Below are positions 1-10,539 of a stretch of DNA of 64,000 bases, one piece after another. Made by a program: the position numbers and the translations under genes. The notes beneath the pieces are model-generated. The model saw only the letters and a list, made by a program, of their open reading frames with translations, was not told where the DNA came from and did not search any database. The stretch comes from Lophius americanus (Eukaryota > Chordata > Actinopteri > Lophiiformes > Lophiidae). The stretch is from NCBI GenBank assembly GCA_037951165.1, contig JBBDHG010000028.1, positions 6,815,001 through 6,879,000 of the forward strand, read 5' to 3'. Position 1 is the stretch's first letter; each line of letters opens with the position of its first letter.

Positions 1-469
1 CATATTTCCGTGGACACAGATTTAAAGTGCAACAAGGTAGAAAGGAGATTATGGAGAGAAAACACACCTGGAGGGCATCTCTGCTCAAATCTCACTGCTT
101 GTCGTCATTTTATTGACTTTAATAAGATGTCTAGACAAGACTTCCTTAAGCAAGAAAGACGGAAATATGGTAAGAGAGAGCCAAACAGAGGAAATACTGA
201 GCGGTGATAAAGGACAGGGTCGAGACACAATCAGAATAAAGCAAGACCTGTTCTAAAGCGGGTCTCAGGGATTTTAAGGTCGCTTGCGTTCAGTGTGTCA
301 TAAATTCAGCTTCATTTAAAATCATCTCTCTTCTGTAAAATAACAAAGCCCTGATCTGTTCATCAACAATATAGAAACCACTACACCAAAAATAGTAAAA
401 GGAAGACAAACAGACCGCCGGACAGGACGGATTAATTAAATCAGCAGACATTGAATGAGATTCAATTAC

Positions 470-537
470 AACAGATGCCATGGTAACCATTTAATCAACG
501 TCATTCACTTCACCGTCAGTGGTTATAATGTTACGGC
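470..537 (-). mobile_element. Tc1-like element, terminal fragment
   Basis: Contains ATTCACTTCACC-GTCAGTGG, then TTATAATGTTA, the terminal inverted repeat of a common teleost Tc1-like family, preceded by a subterminal stretch of the same family. The same end appears in the opposite orientation at 14168 and 23420. No transposase sequence is attached. Confidence 0.6.
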
Positions 538-1033
538 TGTACGTAGGACTTTTCACCCGGAAGACAAACATGTCTCACCATTCATCAGGAGGACAGTGTG
601 AACCTAGATTGTTTCACTGTAGGAACCTGAATTGTTTCACTGCGTGAACCTGGACTGTTTCACTGTATCAGCATCATGTGTAACATCCAAGGCTAAATTG
701 GCACAGAGCCCCATTTAACTGTATTAGATAAACCTCCAGTCAAAGGAAGATGAACAGATGCAGAAAGAGAAGGAGTGAGGAGACAATTGTGATGAGATAA
801 AGGAGTGAGGCTAGAATAGGGAGGTGGGATAAAATGGTGAGGGGACGAGGAGGCAATGGAGGAGGAGGGAGTGAAGGGAGGACATAGAGATGGAGTGGAC
901 AGCTTTGTGTTCAGGAGATCATGGAGCACTGCTAAATAAATCCGCCAGTTCTGCAACTTAGTGGACTGAGATGTTTACGATATAGCAGCATGATGGGAAG
1001 ATAGTCAGGGTGAAAGACAGAGGGAAAGACAGA

Positions 1034-1036
<3 letters not shown>

Positions 1037-1096
<60 letters not shown>
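1037..1096. repeat. (AG)n microsatellite
   Basis: About 30 uninterrupted AG units following two copies of an AGGGAAAGAC-type unit. The Ser/Leu-rich minus-strand ORF over it is an artefact of the repeat. Confidence 0.97.
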
Positions 1097-1100
<4 letters not shown>

Positions 1101-1206
1101 ACCAACATGACCCTCACCTTAGGGGGAGAATAAAGGTGAGACAGTCAGACCATCCAGAACCTGCCTGACCCACAAACACACAACTTTACTATAGGAGGGG
1201 CTGACC

Positions 1207-1672
1207 TTTCTCTTTATATTACGACTTTATTCTTGTGAAATTTTGCCTTAATACTGATAGAAGTTCAACTTTATTCTCATAAAATGACGTTTTCTTGTTA
1301 AATTTTGACTTTATTCTCGTAAAATTATTATGTTTCTCCTAAAGTTATGACTTTTTTGTTGTACAATTCTGACTCCATCCTTGCAAATCTAAGGCTTTTT
1401 TTTGGTTAAATAATAATTTCTTCTACTATCATTATGACTTTTTTTCTGGCAAAATTACAATTTAATTCTCATTATATCACAACTTTTTTCCATAAAATTA
1501 GGATTAAATTCTTGCAAAATTAAGACTTTTTTCTCGTAAAATAATGACCTTGTTCTTGTTATATTATGATCTTTTTTTTAAAATGAAATTGCAACTTTAT
1601 TCCCGTTAAATTAAGATTTGAACTTCTTAATCTGTATTTTCTTATATTTCAGTGTGGCCCTGAAATTATAAT
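1207..1672. repeat. Degenerate AT-rich minisatellite, unit like TTATTCTCGTAAAATTATGA
   Basis: About 15 diverged copies of a roughly 25-30-base unit (TTTATTCTCGTAAAATT-ATGACTTTTT) follow one another and end in TTTCAGTGTGGCCCTGA. I recognise this as a recurrent teleost satellite-like sequence. No coding potential. Confidence 0.8.
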
Positions 1673-1676
1673 TTAT

Positions 1677-1914
1677 CCTTTATTAATCACATAGTCATAC
1701 ACAGTTCAACATAGTGAAATTATTTCTCTTAATTTGACCCATTCCTGAGGGGATTTGTCAAATGTCTGCTCCCTTCGAAGCACACAGGGAGTATATAGGG
1801 TTCAGGGTCTTGCTCAAGGATCCCAGGACATGCAGATTTGCTGGAATGAGCTACCTCCCGATCTTCAGATTGGGAGAAGGCCACTCTAGCCACAGAGATA
1901 AAGCCGCCCCATCA
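1677..1914 (+). repeat. Dispersed element, family A
   Basis: Contains ACATAGTGAAATT, TTTGACCCATTCCTGAGG, GGGTCTTGCTCAAGGA and a GCCGCCCC end, in that order. The same ordered blocks occur at 21785-22483 (interrupted) and 36050-36222. It is a short non-coding dispersed repeat common in teleosts; SINE or MITE status is not decided here. Confidence 0.65.
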
Positions 1915-2249
1915 TAAGAAAAGAAAACACCAGAGCAGAGAGAACCTCACAACAACATCCAAAGAATAAAATGGGAGAAAAATGTAGCCGGATGTGTTAC
2001 AGTGGAATTTGTCCTCCTGAAGCTACAGCCTAACATCTCTCATCTCTCTCTTTCTTTCCTATCACTTTCCTCTCTCCTCTCTCTCTGCAGATACATGCTG
2101 GAGTGGTTGTTACCATGGTTACAGGACGCCGCGTGCGTGGAGGGTTTTTTAGGTCAGTATGCTGTGGATTCATTAATGTAATTGTAGCTTTTGTGACATT
2201 TTTATTGGGAGTGAATGTGAGTTTTAACAGTTGCGTGTCTGTATGTGTA

Positions 2250-2397
2250 AGTCCTGTGATGAACTGGCCACTCGTCCAGAGTTTGCCTCGCCTATTGCCT
2301 AATGTAAGCAGGGAGAGGCTCCGGCCACCGTAACCCTGAACTGGATAAGCGGTTATTGGTAATGAATAAATGAATAAATGAAATGAGCTCAGATTTT
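2250..2397 (-). repeat. Dispersed element, family B, ending in (ATGA)n-like tail
   Basis: Contains GATGAACTGGCCACT-GTCCAG, GAGAGGCTCCGGCC, ACCCTGAACTGGATAAGCGG and a tail of TGAATAAATGAATAAATGAA. It is the reverse complement of the copy at 17505-17690; a partial copy is at 53185-53262. A frequent teleost non-coding repeat. Confidence 0.7.
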
Positions 2398-2820
2398 ACA
2401 TGTGATAAATATCTGACTTGAAGTGACAAATTACACTGAGCAGAGTTATGATGTAGAATATTAACGCTACATATCCAATGAGCTGATAAAGGCCTCTGAC
2501 TGAAGGTGAAAGAATTAATGATTATTATGATCTTAATAAGGTGGAAAGAAAATTAATCTCATAAACCCCTTCATATAATTTCAACCGACCATTATAGATT
2601 ATTGATTGCGGAAGGCTAATGAAGTCATGATGGCAATTATTTACTTAATGCTATTATCTGGAAATCACCAACTCTTTATTGCTGATCTTAAGATCACAAA
2701 CCTGGTTTTCTCATGACAAGGACTAAATTATAACACGATCTTCTGAACAAAACATTTTGTTTGTTTTGCGTCGCAGTGAGGTGGATGACCAGCCAGAAAT
2801 CTTATTTTCATCATTAGGAT

Positions 2821-3170
2821 CAGGGACCATCTATAAAGAGCAGTCACCATCTTTAAAGACCAGCGACCATCTTTAAAGACCAGCGACTATCTTTAAAGAC
2901 CAGCGACTATCTAAAAACAAAGCAGGGATGATCTTCGGAGTGCAGGGACCGGTTATAAATATCCGAGCAGGGACTGTCTACAAAGGGCATGGACTACCTA
3001 TACAGAGCAGGGACAGGCTGTAAAGATTGGGGGCCGTTTATAAAGAGCAGGGACCATCTATAAAGAGCAGCTACTGTCAATACAGAGCAGGGACGGTAGA
3101 TATCCACAAAGAGCAGGGACCATCTATGAAGAGCAGGGAATATCTACAGAGAGCAGGGACAGTCTAAAAA
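2821..3170. repeat. 20-bp minisatellite, unit CAGGGACCATCTATAAAGAG
   Basis: About 15 tandem units, mostly 20 bases, with some longer by insertion. The unit reads CAGGGACCATCTATAAAGAG with variants CAGCGACTATCTTTAAAGAC and CAGGGAATATCTACAGAGAG. Neighbouring units at the left (AAAGAC variant) are more alike, suggesting recent local expansion. Confidence 0.93.
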
Positions 3171-4126
3171 ACATTTGTACCAAATTTCATATTTCTAGGT
3201 GAAACAGGGTCAAAAAACCCTTAAAAAATCAGCCCTTTTGGGGCCCTGGGGATCAAGTTAGCTGGAAATACTTGAGATATTGTCAAGATGCAGTTATTGA
3301 ATAAGATATTCAAGATGTAGTGTCTAAGAACGAGTCCATGTGTCTGATCTCATATCAATACAATATTTTGGCAAGAAAATAGACAAATCATAAAAAATGA
3401 ATGTTGACACTTCTCACCTAAATGCACCAGTCCTGTTCCACTCTCTGTGTATGTGTCCGTCTTATTAATTCAAGTATTCAATGCAAACATTTTTACTCTG
3501 AATAGAAGAAATAAATCCCTGAATGCATGACATTTAAAAGATAATTAGTTGGAGGTAGTCAGCTGTTTGTTTTGCAGTCATGTTTCCATTCTGTGTTACC
3601 AGAGGAGTGTTTTTTTTCTGATGGTGTTTTCAGCTGGAGGACCCCATTACCTCTAGTCTGCCTTACTCTCAAACACGCACCAGCTCTCTCATACAGAGAA
3701 AATAAACCCCAGGAAAACACATTTGTTTTGAGGAGAATTATAAATGACTATCTGTAAAGCCAAAATTATAAGAATGCATTACTGATTTGTCAGACTGACC
3801 TATCACCTTCAAGAAGGTCTGATGTCCTGAATAAGAAGAGCAGGAGAGAAATGGAGAAAATGAACAGCTTAACCCGGTCTGTAGGTAATCCTGTCACAGT
3901 TAGCAGTAAAACATTATACCATCATCAATATAGGTGAGAGGTAAAAAAAGAATATTAGGCTTAAAGGGTAATGGACAGCTGCACCGTTACCCTACTGAAC
4001 CAACCGAACATAAATACGGCTCTGATGACACACTGTTACACTGACTTCCTGTCTCTCTGTTCTACTCTACTCGTTTGTTTGAATATTAATTATGTTTATA
4101 CTACTAAGTTCTATAGATTGGATCTA

Positions 4127-4200
4127 TCCATCCATCTATCCATCCATCCACCTATCCATCCATCCATCCATCCATCCATCCATCCACCTATCCATCTACA
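4127..4200. repeat. (CCAT)n microsatellite
   Basis: About 17 CCAT/CTAT/CACC units. The ORFs with Ile-His-Pro or Gly-Trp-Met-Asp repeats on either strand are artefacts of it. Confidence 0.96.
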
Positions 4201-4219
4201 TATTAGGTAGAGGTGCTCT

Positions 4220-5060
4220 GGTGGAGCTCCAGAATGGAAAAACAAACAGTGCCATGTCAGTCTCCTGACAGATTTGAGAATCGCCAGCCTGACCCTGGTC
4301 ACCAGGCTACTCATCCCAAGCATCAGAAGTCTCTGCAATAGTATAGACACTCTTCTTCTGCAGCATTAGTACCAGTCTGACCCTCTGGAATCACAACAGT
4401 CCGACTGGTAGCAGCTATATTAACTTCACCAACTGTGTCGGTGACTCTAACAGACCTTCCTGACTTTACTGAGGCAAAAGCAGACTGACAGCGCACATTT
4501 TTTGGCTTGTTTATGGCCCTTTTCTCCACATTCAAAACATCTCATCCGTCAATAGGTGGCGAAGACAGTGTACAAATAAACATCATGTTTCTTCCAGAAG
4601 GACACTTCCAGGGTCTGTTCCGGAGAGTTCAGGTACATAAGGGACTGTCACCTCAGAGCAAAAACATGGCTCATCCTTTTTTTTATATCCAAGACTTGGG
4701 GGTCGTCAAAAACCAATAGCGAATAAGAGCTCCTTCTCCAGCACCTCATTTGGAAAATATGGTGGAACAGCAGATACAGGGTTGCGTAATGTGGGCATGG
4801 GCAGTGCAGACACTTTGACAAACTCCCGTTCAGGGTCAAGCCACTTGCAAAAAGCTGGGCCACATATGACGAATGCTTCAGAGAAGAGCTCGGAACTCTG
4901 GTGGAGCTCCAGGCTGACAGATATTTTAGGAATAAGGAGATTCTGCATTTCTTCCTGTTTCTCATGGGCAAAGGTTGCATTCTGGCCACAAGTTTTACAA
5001 TGCTCCCGTCTGGACCTAGAGCTATGACCAAGTACCTCCTGCAATCCCTTTCTTCAAGCC
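4220..5060 (-). pseudogene. L1/Tx1-type LINE ORF1-like protein remnant
   Basis: Seen on the minus strand, with frameshifts: CKTCGQNATFAHEKQEEMQN, then LLIPKISVSLELHQSSELFS, then PVSAVPPYFPNEVLEKELL. Near 4507-4545 a CCHC-like zinc knuckle MRCFECGEKGHKQAKKC follows, with one residue too many between His and the last Cys (an A-run slip). Family knowledge: this arrangement (RNA-binding region then CCHC knuckle) is typical of ORF1 of Tx1-like L1 LINEs in fish. The longer 182-aa ORF at 4648-5196 is out of frame with these motifs. Not functional. Confidence 0.6.
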
Positions 5061-5324
5061 CCTGGGGAGAAAGGATGGGAACCCCAATGCAACTCTCATC
5101 ACAGATTTTGGCAAAAGGAGGGTTCCTTTTTTCCAGGGTTGGGTTGCAGTGGCAGCAGCCTAAGAAGGGAACTCTAGACATGCCTTTCCCCAGCAACTAT
5201 CTCAAGATAGTTGATCCATCTTACTATCTCAAGATAGTTCATCCCCCATGATCATGAGGTGATTATGGGGGATCATGAGGTGTTCTAAGATCAGTTGAGG
5301 TATATTGTGCCTCTGGGTCTAACA

Positions 5325-5515
5325 GGGGTCTCCTCCCCATTGGACGTGCCTGAAAAACCTCCAAAGAGAGACGTCCTGGGGGCATCCTAATTAGATGATG
5401 AACCACATAAACTGGATCCTTTCATCATGAAGGAGAAGCGGCTCCAGTCCGAGCCCCCCTCCTTCTGGGCTCTGCCTTAGAAGGAAGGAAGTTAATTTCA
5501 GCCGCTTGTATCTAA
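5325..5515 (-). pseudogene. LINE reverse transcriptase 3' fragment (family C)
   Basis: Minus strand reads RMPPGRLSLEVFQARPMGRR, the same C-terminal segment that occurs on the plus strand at 25.6 kb (RMPPGRLPGEVFQACPSGRR). Its 5' side (AAEIN, near 5500) equals the junction segment at 25435. Truncated and frameshifted. Confidence 0.75.
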
Positions 5516-5664
5516 ATGATCAAACAAGAAAAGCAACAGAGCGTGAAATGTCGCAGTTAAAGAAGGGAAAGCATGAAGACCTGACTCCTGCAAGTGTTCT
5601 GAGGATAAACTGGTCCACCGAGTCGGATGTGACCGACCTTCATTCCTCATCCAGAGCTGTTCCT

Positions 5665-5955
5665 TGATAAAGTCACACCTCCACCTTGAACCCATCCGTG
5701 TCTCCTACTCCACCCCTCACCATTGTCATACTGCTTTCATACATATCCTGTCCTCTAACAAACTTCACTCCAGATGTCCTCATCCATATGTCCTCATACA
5801 ATCCCACAATTCCACCCTCGGCACTCCGTCGTATGCTTTCTATAAATCCACAAAGACACAATGTAACTCCTTCTGACCTTCTATACTTCTCCATCAGCAC
5901 TCCCAAAGCAAACATCTAATCTGTAGTTCTCTTTCTTGGCATGAAACCATACTGC
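5665..5955 (-). pseudogene. RTE-type LINE reverse transcriptase fragment
   Basis: Minus strand gives YGFMPRK at the high-coordinate end, then LMEKYR, LCLCGFIES, DMYESSMTMVRGGVGDTDGF and KVEV: the RT palm region of RTE-type LINEs (craniofacial development protein 2-like). The equivalent segment is at 10380-10520 in another copy. Contains stops; no element ends visible. Confidence 0.75.
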
Positions 5956-5959
5956 TGCT

Positions 5960-7345
5960 CACAAATTGTCACCTGTTTACTTAACCTAGCTTTCACTACT
6001 CTTTTCCAAAGACAGGATAAAAAGATGACTTCAAATTCAGTTTTGACGCCATGGGAAAGAACAGTGACGGTTTGCATGAAGCAGAGACAGAAATGACTAC
6101 AAGGCTATTTCAGTGCTTTAATGGGAGAAACCAGAGGATGGAGGAGGGGTGGGGGGCTGGGGGCGTTCACTCAGAAGGAAGACAATTTTGGGGATTGAAT
6201 GGAGTCCTAATGATGCCTCCTGCAGCAGCAGCACAAAACAAAAACGGAGACGGAGAGCGGAGAGAATCTCTCTCTAAGCTGGAGAAGACGTAATTATCTC
6301 AAATGACCCTCCTTCGAATCTGAACAGAGCAGCGACAGATCAGAACTGTTCTTAGGGCTGTGTTCAACTCAGAATCCGCTCTGCTCATCAAAAAAAATAC
6401 AAATATACCAGCGTCTCTGTCCGTCATCGACAAAGACGTAATCATCCCACTGATAGGATCAGTAAATAACAACTAGAGAACCAGAGCTGTCTGCTTCTCC
6501 GTGTGTTTGTGGATGAACTGCACAATCAGCCACTACCATACCACGTTCAACAAACTTTTATCAAAATTCCAAAATGAAAAAGGGGGCACCCTATTCTGAC
6601 CCTCTGACTCTGCTGGAACAGGCAGCAACAAGAAATCCTATGAGAGTCCTATGGGCTTTGTATAAAGCATAGTAGTGGTTTGAGTACATTTAGTTGTTGA
6701 TGTTCATTGAAGATATGAATATATTTGGTTTACAGTCATTTAAAACAAATGAATACAAAAAATGCATTTATCCTGTGCATCTTGCCAGTCATCAGGGCCC
6801 CCCTCCGTAACTGCACTCAGAAGGGATTTCACAAAACCGCCATCTAGTTTTCATTGAGATAAAAAACAGTCCCACCTTAGATGCTGCTTTTGTGGAGCAA
6901 TTTGTGTTTTTTTTTCATCCAAGGAGTCTGTTGACTTCAAGCCAAAGCCTGACGTTTTGTTGAAGTTGAAAAGAAAAAAAGAAAAGATATTGGTCAGCCT
7001 GTCAGTCTGATCATCAGCAACCTCACTGTGTTCATCACTTCCTGTCATTCCCAGACCTTTGTGGCATTTTTAACACCCTCAGTCGCGCCTCCGATAAGAA
7101 CCTTTGTTTTCGTTTCTCTCCACTAAGAACTGTAGCTGCAGTCGGCTCAAGCTCCATGCCCACCGCTCAGGGATGGGTTATATGCAGAGAACCAATTTTG
7201 CTACGTTGTACTGATTGTATGATTATAGGTAATAAATAAAGGTTCCTTCCTCTTCAGTTTCACATTGTGTGAAGTTTATTTTTTAGTCTTTCTGTCTGTC
7301 TTGACCGTTACTGACTACATCAGACAGTAGTCATTAATATTAATC
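5960..7345. other. Intronic sequence, nothing recognised
   Basis: No gene or known repeat recognised; only short chance ORFs (up to 80 aa). Confidence 0.5.
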
Positions 7346-7349
7346 AGAA

Positions 7350-7530
7350 GCGCTGGAGCCAAAATGGGATTTTTGCAGCTCCCTCTCTTGGACAAAGGTA
7401 GTGTGTTGGAGCCAAAATGGGATTTTGGCTCCAACACACTACCTTTGTCCAAGAGAGGGAGCTGCATGCAAACACTGTAACCTTTGGCTGTCTACATCAA
7501 AATCTAGCATTGTACAAAGTTAAGAAGAAC
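7350..7530. repeat. Dispersed repeat (CTCCCTCT-type) with perfect inverted duplication
   Basis: The stretch 7419-7500 is the reverse complement, with differences, of 37780-37850 (shared blocks GGGATTTTGGCT, CCTTTGTCC, GAGGGAGCTGCATGCA). Bases 7374-7418 are an exact inverted copy of 7422-7466, making a 45-bp stem with a 3-base loop (GGG). A direct repeat TGGAGCCAAAATGGGATTTT also occurs at 7354 and 7408. Confidence 0.9.
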
Positions 7531-8899
7531 AAAATACTTTCTTTTGCTGTATTTCGCACCGTTATATGTTATGTAATAATATTTTTTGTTGAAACTCTAT
7601 CAGGAAACCACAACAGAAATTGCAGGTTTAAATTCTAAGCAAAAACAATTGTCATTTATCCAGCATGGCCCAACCCCAACAGTCTCCACTGCTGTCTTCT
7701 GCCTCCTACATTCAACAGCTTCAGCTCAGAGCTTTCTGCTCTCCTGAGACCCTCCGAAAATTCAGCTGAGAGGAAAATGTGGGTGTGCATGAATGAAAAG
7801 CAGAGCCAGATGGAGAAGTCGAAGGAACTGTTATTTTTTTCCCTTCTCAGTAGCCAAGGATACCAACAAACGATGACCTCATTCAGGGTTACAAGTCACG
7901 GGTAACGCACAGGAAGTGACTGCTGGAGGACAGAGAAGTTTGATGCGGAGAGATTAGATGGTTAAAGTGGTTCAGCAGAGTGGCAGAGCTAGAATGGTCT
8001 AAATGAGGGGGCACTTATGGCTGATGTGAGATGTGACCACTCCACCCTGCACCATGACCTCACCCTCTCAATTCACACAGTCATAATGTTCATACCTTCT
8101 GGTACCAATCAGATCCCATCCGGCTGGAAAACTCCAACTCACAAACTAAAAAAACCTGCAACCGATGTTATCTGTTCAGGGTCCAAAATCAGCTGTTTGT
8201 TTATTTACTGATGAGCGGTGACATAAAAGCGACCAAATATTTTCAAGCGGCTATAAAGCAATACAGGATGTGATTAAATGTTTCCTTAGCAACCACGTGT
8301 TTGATGGCTGGAGCAGGTTACCGAGGAGCAGCGACTGTCTTTATAATTAATATTTCATGGTTCCAGATTAACAGACGTCAGGATATTTACGCTTAATTAC
8401 TGGAATTATTTACATGCATCTGCATTCATTTTGAGAAAAAACTATTCATACTATTATAAAACTATTTCTTTAAGTTATGGGTGCTGTTATTGCAAATAAT
8501 TTCATTACAGGTCCTTAATTATACTAATTACAGACTGTATAGTATGTTATTTTTGTAGAAAGGATCTCAGGATTGCCCCACGCCTTTCTCTATTCAAACA
8601 ACAATTAAATTAATATTTATAGATACATGTTTGAACAAGTCCACACGCCCATATCCGTCCTGTCAGAGGCAGAGGAACAGGTTTGTTGTAGAAAGGTAGT
8701 GAATTCAAATGTTAAATGTGACTAAACACTCGGGGGGGGTCCCGGAAAGCAGGTCTATAAAACTTGAGATGAGGGGGACTCTGGATTTTCTGTTACAGAA
8801 AGCGAGCTAATTTAAACTCCGAGTCCGCTACCATGTTAAATTTCTCTGTGAACCTAATCTGCTCGCTGTGAGGTTTTCTTCAACAAAGCCTTAGTTCCA

Positions 8900-9560
8900 G
8901 TTAATTACAGACTTTTAACATTTTGTTTCTGTAGAAAGTAAGGTATGCTCTTGCTACATGGTACATTTTTTTTAAGGAAGATTCAATGAACATACCATTA
9001 GAATCTGTATTTTAGACAGAATAATAGTTATTTTTGCAGTAATGACTTGCTTGTGACATTATTTTATTTTTTTGGTTATTACCCAAACGTTTGTTTTCAC
9101 AGTAAAATGCGTTTCAGTAAGTTTTAAAAAGATTTTGACCATGAAAAATACATTTATTTACTACTTTTTGATTTTGGGTATTTAAACCCATCTACTGCAA
9201 CAGGAAGCACAAATGTCACTTCCTGTTGCACTTGACAGTTTTTTTTATGTTGTTTGCATGGAACAATTTTATGTATTTGGTATGTATATTTGAATTGTAT
9301 TTTTTTATTTTTTCTATTTAAAGTAAAAAATGTGTTTAAGAAAACGGCCTTTCTTATCATTTTGTTTCAGTAGAAACAAAATGATAAAAGTGCATAATTG
9401 TGAAATACTGTTGATTTTAAGGTTTAAAAGAATCAGAAATAATGGAATTGTTGGTTATTTTGTGTAATGCCCCTGTACATGATCAGTGTATTTTTCACTG
9501 GAAAATTCCAGCAACCAAAGCAGCCAGTATTGAATTACAACACATTTTTTTTTACAGTAT
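8900..9560. repeat. AT-rich dispersed repeat (TTTACAGTA / ACAGTAAAAT family)
   Basis: Holds blocks shared with 14560-14950, 35740-36960 and 57245-57935: TTTTAACATTTTGTTTCTGTAGA, ACAGTAAAATGCG, TGTACATGATCAGTGTATTTTTC and a TTTACAGTATA end. Two internal perfect hairpins sit at 9196-9230 and 9354-9387. Non-coding, MITE-like; boundaries approximate. Confidence 0.55.
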
Positions 9561-9719
9561 ATATTGTTTTGATTAAAGATATTTCATCTCACCTAGATTT
9601 CAGTTTCTGCAGTGGAGATGTGAAGCTTTTTCAAAAATTAACATTACAAAGCGTTAATAATGAATATTATTCATGATTAACTATTATTAATGGATTTATT
9701 ATTAGCGATACCCTAAATT

Positions 9720-9765
9720 TAAAGTGCATTATAAATGAAATGTGTTATTATTGTTATTAAATGTC
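9720..9765 (+). repeat. L2-type LINE 3' tail remnant
   Basis: AAAGTGCATTATAAATGAAATGTGTTATTATTG resembles the 3' ends at 22360-22400 and 41140-41185 (AAAGTGCATTATAAATTAAATG plus ATT units). Only the tail remains. Confidence 0.45.
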
Positions 9766-9884
9766 TGCTCCTGTTACCCTTGTTTCTTTTGTAGAGTTAT
9801 CTGAGCTGCGATAACTGAATGAGAGACTGACCCTCCATTCTTCAAAGACTTTGTTTAAACTTCATCTTCTGCTTATTTGGGCTG

Positions 9885-10530
9885 CTCCCTTTGGAGGTCA
9901 TCACAGCGGACCATCTGTTTCCAACTTGCCTTGTCCTCTGAATCTTCCTCTGTCACACCAACCAACTGAATGTCCTCTATCAGCCCATCCAGAAACTTCC
10001 TCTTTGGTCTGCCCAATAGATCCACAGTTGGCCCAAAGTACTTCATCTCCTGCACCTTCTCCACCTCTACTCCTTGCATACTTCCAGGAAACCTCCCTTT
10101 CATTCAAACACATGTATTCTGTCTTACTGTGACTGACCTTCATTTCCTCTCTAGCGTATACCGCCACCTCTCTAGCTTTTCCTCAACCTGCTCCCTGTTC
10201 TCACTACAGATCACAATGTCATCCAAAAAACATCATAGTCCATGGAGACTCCTGTCTGACCTCATCTTTCAGCCTCTCCATCACCATTGCAAACCACCAC
10301 TGCCCTGGTACATATCCTGTACCAATCTAACATACTTACGTCAATCTAGACGTCCTCATGCAATCCCACAATTTCTCTTTCAGCACTGTCGTACACTTTA
10401 TCTAAATCCACAAAGACACAATGTGACTAGTTCTGGCCTTCTCTACTTCTCTATCATCAGTCTCAGAGTAAACATCTTAGCTTTAGTGCTCTTTCTTGGC
10501 ATGAAACCATCCTGCTGCTCACAAAGTTAT
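9885..10530 (-). pseudogene. RTE-type LINE, RT palm to 3' end, decayed
   Basis: Minus strand, from high coordinate: GFMPRKSTKA, CVFVDLDKVYDSA, then DDIVICSENREQVEEKLERW (YADD-box region), MKVSHSKTEYMCLNERE, and a 3' end with GGTCCGCTGTGATGACC. Frameshifts and stops throughout. Same family as 5.7, 21.7, 38.5 and 58-59.5 kb. ORFs of 93-189 aa on the plus strand here are shadows. Confidence 0.85.
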
Positions 10531-10539
10531 TCTGTTTAA

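Noticed and set aside
932..1117. Leu/Ser-repeat ORF
   Set aside because: Translation of the (AG)n microsatellite.
2821..3170. CRISPR-like array
   Set aside because: Units are contiguous and diverged without unique spacers; vertebrate minisatellite.
4111..4350. Gly-Trp-Met-Asp repeat ORF
   Set aside because: Translation of the (CCAT)n microsatellite on the minus strand.
4648..5196. 182-aa minus-strand ORF, the longest in the window
   Set aside because: It is out of frame with the recognisable ORF1-like motifs (CKTCGQNATF, PVSAVPPYFP, CFECGEKGH) on the same strand, so it is a shadow of a decayed LINE protein.
9970..10539. 189-aa plus-strand ORF
   Set aside because: Antisense to an RTE reverse transcriptase remnant; Ser/Pro/His-rich composition is the mirror of that sequence.
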